From Alphaproteobacteria bacterium (GTDB taxonomy: Bacteria > Pseudomonadota > Alphaproteobacteria > RF32 > UBA3637): a stretch of DNA of 12,679 bases. This document shows, piece after piece, positions 6,954 through 12,679 of the stretch (positions are counted from its first letter, which is position 1; the number at the start of each line of letters is the position of its first letter). The notes under the pieces are model-generated. The model ran no database searches. It was not told the DNA's origin and was given only the letters and a program-made list of their open reading frames with translations. The translations under genes were made by a program, and so were the position numbers. The stretch lies in NCBI GenBank assembly GCA_017632555.1, contig JAGBRF010000082.1, forward strand, positions 1-12,679, in the 5' to 3' direction.

Positions 6954-7691
6954 ATGATTCGAACCAAACAACTTTCATCATCCTTTCGGATAATACGATC
7001 CGATTCTCTTAAATTTTCCCAATCAACAAATTCTCGTGTTAATGAATTATGGCAGGCGGCTTTATCCCATTTGGACAGCCGCCTTTTTAATGGCCAAATA
7101 TTCACCGCTACGCACGTGGATGAATATTCGATTGTCGGGTCTTTTATCGAATATAAATATCTGATTGCACAGCACATGGATCCCCGATTGAAATTGGAAT
7201 TAAACATCAGACCGGTTTCAATTATGGGATTTTTGACCTGTCAAGACGGTGTTTTGTTCGGTAAGCGTCAAAATTGGGTAGCAACGCGCCCGAACGAATG
7301 GGGTTTAATGCCGTCAAAATACATCGGCACGGATACATTTTCGCATGATGGCAGCATAGATTATACAAAATCTTTTTTGATTGCGCTGAAAAATGAAATC
7401 AACGTTGAAGCCAACTTTTTAAGTAAATTGGAAATTTCTTCGTTGATTGAAGAAAAAAGCATGTCAGAAGATCATCTGTTTTTGGTTATGCACGCCAACA
7501 TAGATATGTCATCGTTTGCAATTAAAAGGGCCCACTTATCCGCTATTCAAGATGAATACGAACAAATAAAAGCCCTTCCCCCCGCAGAAGTGGCTTCTTT
7601 TTTAAATTCGGAAACGGGACACGATATGTCTATTGCTTCGGCCGTTTTAGGAGAAAAAGGATATTTAGCACTTGAATCAAATTGCGCTTAG
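6954..7691 (+). CDS. Protein with degenerate Nudix-like fold, function unknown
   Basis: I do not recognise a named family for this 245-residue soluble protein. The middle resembles a Nudix hydrolase. VSIMGFLTCQDGVLFGKR (88-105) looks like the first strands of the fold, a NEWGLMPSKYI segment (114-124) sits where Nudix proteins have a W-x-x-P-G-G-type motif, and residues 133-155 align with the 23-residue Nudix box without gaps: Gly133, Glu148, Ile149, Glu152 and Phe155 match, but the box positions Glu7, Arg15, Glu19 and Gly22 are Lys, Asn, Val and Asn. Two of the metal-binding glutamates are therefore kept and one is lost. It could be a divergent Nudix enzyme or a non-catalytic relative. GAAAGG at 6941-6946 sets the start. 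It lies 15 bases before rnd, and the rnd promoter appears to lie inside its last codons. Confidence 0.7.
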   Translation: MIRTKQLSSSFRIIRSDSLKFSQSTNSRVNELWQAALSHLDSRLFNGQIFTATHVDEYSIVGSFIEYKYLIAQHMDPRLKLELNIRPVSIMGFLTCQDGVLFGKRQNWVATRPNEWGLMPSKYIGTDTFSHDGSIDYTKSFLIALKNEINVEANFLSKLEISSLIEEKSMSEDHLFLVMHANIDMSSFAIKRAHLSAIQDEYEQIKALPPAEVASFLNSETGHDMSIASAVLGEKGYLALESNCA

Positions 7692-7706
7692 GCGTATAAA
7701 TAAAGC
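7672..7706 (+). promoter_or_regulatory. Promoter for rnd, probably giving a leaderless transcript
   Basis: TTGAAT (7672-7677), a 17-base spacer and TATAAA (7695-7700) form a good sigma-70-type promoter inside the end of the upstream gene. Only six bases separate the -10 from the rnd ATG at 7707, so the expected start of transcription falls at or next to the start codon. No Shine-Dalgarno sequence lies at normal spacing. Confidence 0.6.
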
Positions 7707-8867
7707 ATGATGTTAAAAATTGAAACAACAGATGCTTTAAAAGATTTTTGTGCACAGTTAAAAAAACAGCCGTTTATTACGGTTGACACGGAATTTGTCC
7801 GAACAAAAACTTATCGCGCGGTTTTATGTTTGATTCAAATAGCGGCACCTAACGGATTGGCTGCCTGTATTGACCCGCTTTCAAAAGATTTGGATTTAAA
7901 GCCCCTGCTTTTAATTATGAAAAACAAAAAAATAGTAAAGGTTTTTCATTCTGCCCGTCAAGATTTGGAAATTTTTTATGATTTGATGAACGCCCTGCCC
8001 CAACCTTTATTTGATACACAGGTGGCCGCTATGGTTTGCGGTTTGGGTGAAAGCGTTTCTTATAATAACATTGTTCATCATTATTTGGGATTGGATTTGG
8101 ATAAATCACAACGTGAGACGGATTGGTCGGCCAGACCGTTGGCAGAAAAACAATTGGTTTATGCGTTGGCGGACGTCACGCACTTGATTCATGTTTATGA
8201 AAAAATTTGTCAGGAAGTGAAAGAAAAAAATCGTCTTTCATGGATAGATGACGAAATGAACGCCCTGCTCAATGTCGACTTATACAAGCCCCAACCTGAT
8301 GAAATGTGGAAAAAATTAAAACCGGCATCGACTAAACCGGAATATTTAGCGGTGTTAAAGGCTTTATGCAGTTGGCGTGAAAAAATGGCAATTAAACTGA
8401 ACAAGCCGCGCCGTCACATTATGCGTGATGAAATTGTTTTGGAATTGGCCGCCTTGTCCCCCACAAAAGAACAAGATTTTGACCATTTTCGTTCCAAAGG
8501 GGAATTTTCTCATCGCCACGAATATGCCCCCGAAATAATGAAAATTATTCAAAAAGCGTTGGCTTTACCCGCCGATAAAATGCCCCAACCCGAAAAAGAA
8601 AAGCCCTTGACGGCAACACAGCACGCCATAAAGGAAATGTTGCGTTTATTATTGACCATTACCGGTGACCAATTGGGCGTTGCACCCAAAATTATCGCCG
8701 GTGCGGAAGATTTGGATAAAATGGCGCGTGAAGAATATGATAACAACCGCGTTATGACCGGTTGGCGATTTGAAGTTTTCGGACAAAAAGCGCTTGATTT
8801 TCAACGAGGCAAATTGGCTTTGTTTTTTGACGGAAAAAAGAAAAAACTTATTTTCGAAAAACATTAA
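7707..8867 (+). CDS. rnd: Ribonuclease D
   Basis: 3'-5' exoribonuclease of the DEDDy superfamily that trims tRNA and other small RNA 3' ends in the cytoplasm. It has 386 residues, normal for RNase D. Exo I is VDTEFVR with Asp27 and Glu29, Exo II is in FHSARQDLEIF (Asp86), and Exo III is VYALADV with Tyr152 and Asp156, preceded by the family motif TDWSARPLAEKQ. An HRDC nucleic-acid-binding domain follows at about 212-285 (SWREKMAIKLNKPRRHIMRDE). The start is the tandem ATGATG at 7707; the first ATG is chosen but the second is possible. It ends 67 bases before the lysozyme-like operon, which has its own strong promoter. Confidence 0.95.
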   Translation: MMLKIETTDALKDFCAQLKKQPFITVDTEFVRTKTYRAVLCLIQIAAPNGLAACIDPLSKDLDLKPLLLIMKNKKIVKVFHSARQDLEIFYDLMNALPQPLFDTQVAAMVCGLGESVSYNNIVHHYLGLDLDKSQRETDWSARPLAEKQLVYALADVTHLIHVYEKICQEVKEKNRLSWIDDEMNALLNVDLYKPQPDEMWKKLKPASTKPEYLAVLKALCSWREKMAIKLNKPRRHIMRDEIVLELAALSPTKEQDFDHFRSKGEFSHRHEYAPEIMKIIQKALALPADKMPQPEKEKPLTATQHAIKEMLRLLLTITGDQLGVAPKIIAGAEDLDKMAREEYDNNRVMTGWRFEVFGQKALDFQRGKLALFFDGKKKKLIFEKH

Positions 8868-8873
8868 AAATCC

Positions 8874-8902
8874 TTGCACGAATCCTGTTTTTGTGATATA
8901 AT
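8874..8902 (+). promoter_or_regulatory. Strong sigma-70-type promoter of the lysozyme-like operon
   Basis: TTGCAC (8874-8879), a 17-base spacer and a perfect TATAAT (8897-8902), with TGA directly before it forming an extended -10. The leader to the ATG at 8935 would be about 25-27 bases and contains AGGAG (8924-8928) six bases before the start. It is among the two best promoters in the window. Confidence 0.85.
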
Positions 8903-8934
8903 AGAAGGGTATTTAAAGAAGAGAGGAGAGTCAG

Positions 8935-10362
8935 ATGTCCGTTCCAAAAAGGGGGCTTTTATCATTTTTCAAAAATAATTCTGTGCGCAGCATTGTTATC
9001 GGTGCGGCGGTGCTTGGTGCTGATTTAAGTGTATCCGGACAAGAAGGATCTTCTGAAGAAAAAACCATACAAGAACAACCATCCGACTATCGTTGGGAAG
9101 ATTTATGCCGCAAAAAGTTTCAAATGGATAGAGCAACAGAAACTTTGGCAAGATATGCTTTACGCAAATATGAAACCAACGTGGACCATTTCTATTTTGA
9201 TACAAAAGGTAAATTAACAACCGGAATAGGGTTAAATGTTGATGATTGGGGCGGTTTTTCAAAGTTAGATTTGGTTGACGCAAAGGGAAACAAATTAAAC
9301 GCGGAACAAAAGAAAGCCGCTTATGAAAAAACACGCACAAAAAAGAATAAACAAGCAAAACTCGGTTTTAATTATGTTGCTTCTTACTACAAAGATGCTT
9401 TTGACTTTAAAGCAACCTCTGAATCATTAGAAAATTTGTTTATTGAACGTTTCAATGGTGCTTGCGGAACGGCAAGAAACGAATTTGGTTTTCACCTTTA
9501 CAATATTCACCCGTATGGTGCGGCCATGCTTTACTGTAATTATTTTTCCATGGGTGAGGGCAAATTTAACGAAAAAAATTGGCCAAATTTTTTTGATGCA
9601 ATGTATCAATTAAATTATAACAGGGCAGCAGAAGAAAGTCATGTGAAAGATTGGTCGGATGAACGTAATAATTATGTTAAAGGTGAATTTTTAAAAATCC
9701 CGAAAAACTTTAATGAAACACATCATTTAGGAACAGATATGGAAAACGCCTTTATAGATTGTTCTTTGGGCGCCTGTCCCAATTATTCAAATACCATTCG
9801 ATGTGGTTCATGGGACAAAAAAGTTTGTGCGGTTGTCGGTCCGGGTATTCCGGTTACTTTAGATGATGTTAAAAATTTAAACATTGCCGATTATTGTGGT
9901 GCAATAAACGCAAATACTTTGTATCAAGACGTTATTAAAAACAAAAAAACTTTCGAGTTACCTGACAGTGTTGTTCGTCAATGCGCCAAAAATTACTTTA
10001 ATAAAAACAGAGAAAAACAATATGTCAATTTGTGCAAAAAATATGGTATTGTTTTTGAAAATTTACCACCCGAAGTGCGTATAGCTGTCTTTACCATGGA
10101 TATTGCCACCGGTGGACGTGTCAAAACCTACCAAAATTTTTGGGCTGCTGTTGCAAAAGAAAATTGGTTGGAAGCAGCCAACCAATGTAATGTTTCTGAT
10201 AAACTCTTTATGGCAAACGTTAAGGGGGCTCAAGAGGGTGATTCTAAATTATTTAACAATTACACACAAAGCATTTTCTTTGATTTAAACAAAAAGAAAG
10301 TGGCTCAAAATATGCCGGATTTAAAAGATGTTGCTACTATGAAATTGGCAGATTCAAGATAA
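8935..10362 (+). CDS. Exported tandem lysozyme-like (GH24/T4-type) protein, first unit catalytic, second degenerate
   Basis: A 475-residue protein. A basic N-terminus and hydrophobic stretch (about 18-36) suggest Sec export or a membrane anchor. The first unit (about 65-255) has RKYETNVDHFYFDTKG followed by TTGIG: Glu80, Asp89 and Thr95 keep the exact E-x8-D-x5-T spacing of the GH24 (T4 lysozyme) catalytic triad, and GIG follows as in T4. A lysozyme-like C-lobe follows (HPYGAAMLYCNYF, NFFDAMYQLNYNRAAEES, DERNNY). The second unit (about 265-450) repeats the plan without the catalytic Glu (Ile274 at that place) and has eight cysteines. Its C-lobe matches the next gene's product without gaps from 361 to 426. 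The predicted activity is peptidoglycan glycan-strand cleavage in the periplasm or outside the cell. First gene of a two-gene operon; no holin, spanin or phage structural gene is nearby. Substrate and role are not known. Confidence 0.75.
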   Translation: MSVPKRGLLSFFKNNSVRSIVIGAAVLGADLSVSGQEGSSEEKTIQEQPSDYRWEDLCRKKFQMDRATETLARYALRKYETNVDHFYFDTKGKLTTGIGLNVDDWGGFSKLDLVDAKGNKLNAEQKKAAYEKTRTKKNKQAKLGFNYVASYYKDAFDFKATSESLENLFIERFNGACGTARNEFGFHLYNIHPYGAAMLYCNYFSMGEGKFNEKNWPNFFDAMYQLNYNRAAEESHVKDWSDERNNYVKGEFLKIPKNFNETHHLGTDMENAFIDCSLGACPNYSNTIRCGSWDKKVCAVVGPGIPVTLDDVKNLNIADYCGAINANTLYQDVIKNKKTFELPDSVVRQCAKNYFNKNREKQYVNLCKKYGIVFENLPPEVRIAVFTMDIATGGRVKTYQNFWAAVAKENWLEAANQCNVSDKLFMANVKGAQEGDSKLFNNYTQSIFFDLNKKKVAQNMPDLKDVATMKLADSR

Positions 10363-10381
10363 AAAATCAAAAGGAGTAAAA

Positions 10382-11191
10382 ATGTCAAAAATTAAAAAAA
10401 CAAAAAAATATGCTTTAATGAACACAATCGGCTTGTGTTGTGCACTTGCCGGATTGTTTTCTTGTTATAAAGTATACAACTGGACACAACAACCGGTTCC
10501 AAAAAGACCGATAATTACAGCGGCCAGAAAGGAAAAACCGACTATTACACGGCCAAAATTTGCACCGATAAATGTCACTTATGACGAAGTTCGCGATGCT
10601 TATGAAGGTTTCCGTGGCAGCTTGAATTTCGGTTATTTTGAAAACAACGAATGCGTTAAAATCGGGTTTGGCACGCCAATTACCATGGACGAATTAAGAA
10701 AATTACCGTATGACAAGAAAAACGCCGATGAAGTCAACTTTTTTGAACATGCGGATGAACATTATTCAGATGTTTTGCTGGGGCAGGGCATGGATAAATT
10801 CCGCATTCCGAATGAATCTATTCGAGCACACGTTAAAAACTTTATCGGTGAACGGGAAAATACGGAATACCGCGGTTTGTGTTTAGAATATGGTATGGAT
10901 TACGATAAATTGCCGTCCAAGGCACGTGCCGCTATTTTCTGTATAGATATGGCAACCGGCGGTAAAATTCGCGCCTATGATAAATTATTGAAAGCTATTG
11001 CAAAAGAAGATTGGTTGGAAGCACAAAAAGAATGTACCGTCAGCGAGGCTGTATTTAGAAAAAATAATCCGCACATAACGGCTAATGCACCGGCTTTATT
11101 CAATAAAGCGATGAGAAAATTATTTGCTGATTTGCACGAAGCTCAACAAATATACAAACAAAAGATGGCGCAAAAAAATAATTCACGCTAA
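10382..11191 (+). CDS. Membrane-anchored lysozyme-like paralogue lacking catalytic residues
   Basis: A 269-residue protein starting 19 bases after its neighbour, with AAGGAG (10371-10376) five bases before the ATG, so co-transcribed. A lysine-rich start and a hydrophobic segment (about 11-30) predict an N-terminal anchor. The sequence LFSC ending at Cys28 only weakly resembles a lipobox. A Pro/Lys/Arg-rich linker (36-64) leads to one lysozyme-like unit. YEGF keeps the N-lobe Glu75, but the Asp position is Glu87 with altered spacing and the Thr position is Lys93 before GFG, so glycosidase activity is doubtful. Residues 161-226 align gap-free with 361-426 of the upstream protein, with 28 of 66 identical by hand count, including IDMATGG against MDIATGG, AKEDWLEA against AKENWLEA, and cysteines 167/367 and 218/418. 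It may be an inhibitor, a scaffold or a wall-binding partner of the first protein; this is inference. Confidence 0.7.
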   Translation: MSKIKKTKKYALMNTIGLCCALAGLFSCYKVYNWTQQPVPKRPIITAARKEKPTITRPKFAPINVTYDEVRDAYEGFRGSLNFGYFENNECVKIGFGTPITMDELRKLPYDKKNADEVNFFEHADEHYSDVLLGQGMDKFRIPNESIRAHVKNFIGERENTEYRGLCLEYGMDYDKLPSKARAAIFCIDMATGGKIRAYDKLLKAIAKEDWLEAQKECTVSEAVFRKNNPHITANAPALFNKAMRKLFADLHEAQQIYKQKMAQKNNSR

Positions 11192-11209
11192 AAGATACTT
11201 AAATTGCAA

Positions 11210-11238
11210 TTGACGTAAAGTAAAAGGTCTGCTATAAT
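11210..11238 (+). promoter_or_regulatory. Near-consensus sigma-70 promoter of thrS
   Basis: TTGACG (11210-11215; 5 of 6 to consensus), a 17-base spacer and a perfect TATAAT (11233-11238). Transcription should begin near 11244-11247, giving a leader of roughly 27-30 bases with GGAG (11264-11267) six bases before the thrS ATG. That is too short for a T-box or an E. coli-style thrS operator leader. Confidence 0.88.
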
Positions 11239-11256
11239 GCAGGCCTTAAATTTTTT
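11224..11256 (+). terminator. Terminator-like hairpin with the thrS -10 box as its loop
   Basis: AAGGTCTGC (11224-11232) pairs with GCAGGCCTT (11239-11247) over nine positions, one a G-T wobble. The six-base loop is exactly TATAAT, the thrS -10 element. Three A residues and then TTTTTT (11251-11256) follow. Read-through RNA from the lysozyme-like operon could fold this and stop, while RNA started at the thrS promoter would lack the 5' arm. The gap of AAA before the T run makes termination efficiency uncertain. Confidence 0.65.
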
Positions 11257-11273
11257 ATTAAATGGAGATAAAT

Positions 11274-12679
11274 ATGATTAAAATAAAACTACCTGATAAT
11301 TCCATTATGGAATTTGATGCGCCGGTATCCGGAATGGATATTGCAAAAAAAATTAGTGAACGTTTGGCTTTGGCTGCTTTTGCTGTGACAGTGGATGGAA
11401 AATTAACCGATTTGACAACGCCTATAACAACGGATGCGGCTGTCACTATTATCACATCAAAAACAACTGAAGGTGTTGATATTATGCGCCACACATTATC
11501 GCACATTATGGCGCAAGCAGTGCAAGAATTATTCCCCGGAACACAAGTGACTATCGGACCGGTGATTGAAAACGGTTTTTATTATGATTTTGCTAAAAAA
11601 GAACCGTTTGCTTTGGAAGATTTGGCCAAGATTGAAAAACGTATGGCGGAAATTATTGATCGTGACTTACCTATTCAACGTATGGAATGGCCACGGGAAA
11701 AAGCTATTGAATTTTTCAAAGGGAAGGGCGAAACTTACAAAGTTCAAATTATTCAGGATTTGCCAGAAGATGCTGTTATCTCATTGTATCAACAAGGTAA
11801 TTACACCGACCTTTGTCGCGGACCGCATTTACCCCGCACGGGAAAAGCATCAAAAGCCTTTAAGTTGATGAAGGTTGCCGGTGCTTATTGGCGCGGTGAT
11901 TCCAAAAATGAAATGTTGCAACGTATTTATGGTGTTGCTTTTGCTGATGAAAAGCAATTAAAAGCGCATTTGACATTGTTGGAAGAAGCCGAAAAACGTG
12001 ACCACCGCAAAATCGGTAAAGCCTTGGATTTGTTCCATTTTGATCCGACTGCACCGGGTTGCCCATACTGGTTACCAAAAGGATTAAAGATGTACAACAT
12101 CTTGCTCGATTATTGGCGTCAAGAACATGAAAAAGCCGGTTATTTTGAATTTGCCGGACCTTTGATGAATTCACGTGTTTTATGGGAAACATCTGGTCAC
12201 TGGGATCATTATAAAGACGATATGTATTTATTGACCGCAACCGAAATGCCGGAAAATGAAGTTTATGCTTTAAAACCGATGAGCTGTCCGGCAACAATGC
12301 TTTTGTTTAATTTAAAGACACGTTCTTATGCGGATTTACCTATTCGTTTTCCTGATGTAGATATGATTCACAGAAACGAAGCTTCCGGTGCTTTAAACGG
12401 TATGTTCCGTGTTCGTGAATTTCACCAAGATGATGCGCATATTTTTATCACGGAAGAACAAATTGAAGAAGAATATGAACGTTTGTTTGCTTTGGCTGAC
12501 CAATTCTATAACTTGTTTGGTTTGAAGTATCAAATGAAATTATCAACCCGTCCGGACGATTTTATCGGTGATATTGAAACATGGGACAGGGCAGAAGCCG
12601 CTTTACGCCGTATATTAGATAAAAAATGCGGTGCCGGTAATTATGAAATTAAAGATAAAGATGGTGCTTTCTATGGTCC
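11274..12679 (+). CDS. thrS: Threonyl-tRNA synthetase, 3' partial
   Basis: Class II aminoacyl-tRNA synthetase that charges tRNA-Thr and proofreads serine. 468 complete codons are in the window (about 640 expected); the anticodon-binding domain lies beyond the end. Domains: TGS (1-62); the editing domain with HTLSH (His73, His77) and LCRGPH (Cys181, His185), the known editing-site residues; and the catalytic core from about 225, with WETSGHWDHYKDDMY, Cys338 in MSCPAT and His389 in DDAHIF, two of the three zinc ligands known from the E. coli enzyme (the third is outside). Motif 2 is FRVREFHQDDAHIF. The usual MNCPGH is MSCPAT here. GGAG at 11264-11267 is six bases before the ATG. No frame break is seen. 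Confidence 0.96.
   Translation, partial: MIKIKLPDNSIMEFDAPVSGMDIAKKISERLALAAFAVTVDGKLTDLTTPITTDAAVTIITSKTTEGVDIMRHTLSHIMAQAVQELFPGTQVTIGPVIENGFYYDFAKKEPFALEDLAKIEKRMAEIIDRDLPIQRMEWPREKAIEFFKGKGETYKVQIIQDLPEDAVISLYQQGNYTDLCRGPHLPRTGKASKAFKLMKVAGAYWRGDSKNEMLQRIYGVAFADEKQLKAHLTLLEEAEKRDHRKIGKALDLFHFDPTAPGCPYWLPKGLKMYNILLDYWRQEHEKAGYFEFAGPLMNSRVLWETSGHWDHYKDDMYLLTATEMPENEVYALKPMSCPATMLLFNLKTRSYADLPIRFPDVDMIHRNEASGALNGMFRVREFHQDDAHIFITEEQIEEEYERLFALADQFYNLFGLKYQMKLSTRPDDFIGDIETWDRAEAALRRILDKKCGAGNYEIKDKDGAFYG

Noticed and set aside
10415..10470. Lipoprotein signal in the second lysozyme-like protein
   Set aside because: LFSC at Cys28 has Phe at -2, a poor lipobox match; a simple membrane anchor is equally likely, so it is not called.
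8935..11191. Prophage lysis cassette
   Set aside because: Both lysozyme-like genes have export/anchor segments, but there is no holin, spanin, integrase or structural gene nearby, and flanking genes are ordinary housekeeping genes with similar base composition.
11239..11273. T-box or thrS-type autoregulatory leader
   Set aside because: The predicted leader is only about 30 bases, too short for either structure.
11860..12297. 145-residue minus-strand ORF inside thrS
   Set aside because: It lies wholly inside the well-conserved ThrRS coding sequence on the opposite strand; it has no family resemblance or ribosome site and is an antisense shadow.

Overview
The window looks like chromosomal DNA from an AT-rich alphaproteobacterium. 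The clues are the family-level look of the proteins, the rph/rdgB block divergent from grpE, and a pilin-like protein with a GRTMVEMLAVLAII start, which I associate with uncultured host- or gut-associated alphaproteobacteria. Assignment below class is inference. Coding density is very high. The largest gap between genes is about 220 bases (6733-6953), and no stretch over 300 bases lacks a gene. I see no tRNA, rRNA, CRISPR array or insertion sequence.

Layout. (1) 1-1122 (+): the 3' part of an AMIN-amidase_3 cell-wall amidase, cut by the window start and carrying an apparent one-base frameshift near 139-142. (2) 1119-2434 (-): rph and rdgB, a two-gene nucleotide/RNA housekeeping operon whose end overlaps the amidase stop. 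(3) 2538-3095 (+): grpE, divergent from rph, with no hrcA in front of it. (4) 3112-4973 (-): lemA, htpX and a small cREC-like gene, a tightly packed membrane-stress operon. (5) 5095-6732 (-): cca followed by a type IV pilin-like gene, closed by a clear hairpin terminator. (6) 6954-8867 (+): a protein with a degenerate Nudix-like box, then rnd (RNase D), which appears to have its own promoter and a leaderless start. (7) 8935-11191 (+): an operon of two exported, mutually related lysozyme-like proteins behind a near-consensus promoter. (8) 11274-12679 (+): thrS, cut by the window end.

Most genes are RNA and protein housekeeping: RNase PH, RNase D, CCA-adding enzyme, ThrRS, GrpE, HtpX and the ITP/XTP pyrophosphatase. 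The accessory interest is the lysozyme-like pair. The first protein is two lysozyme-like units in tandem. Its first unit keeps the complete E-x8-D-x5-T triad of T4-type (GH24) lysozymes; its second is degenerate and Cys-rich. The second gene encodes a membrane-anchored copy of the degenerate unit. An active enzyme co-expressed with a pseudo-enzyme relative, with no phage genes nearby, is the best candidate here for an undescribed system. The second notable element is the junction between that operon and thrS, where the thrS -10 box forms the loop of what reads as the upstream operon's terminator hairpin.
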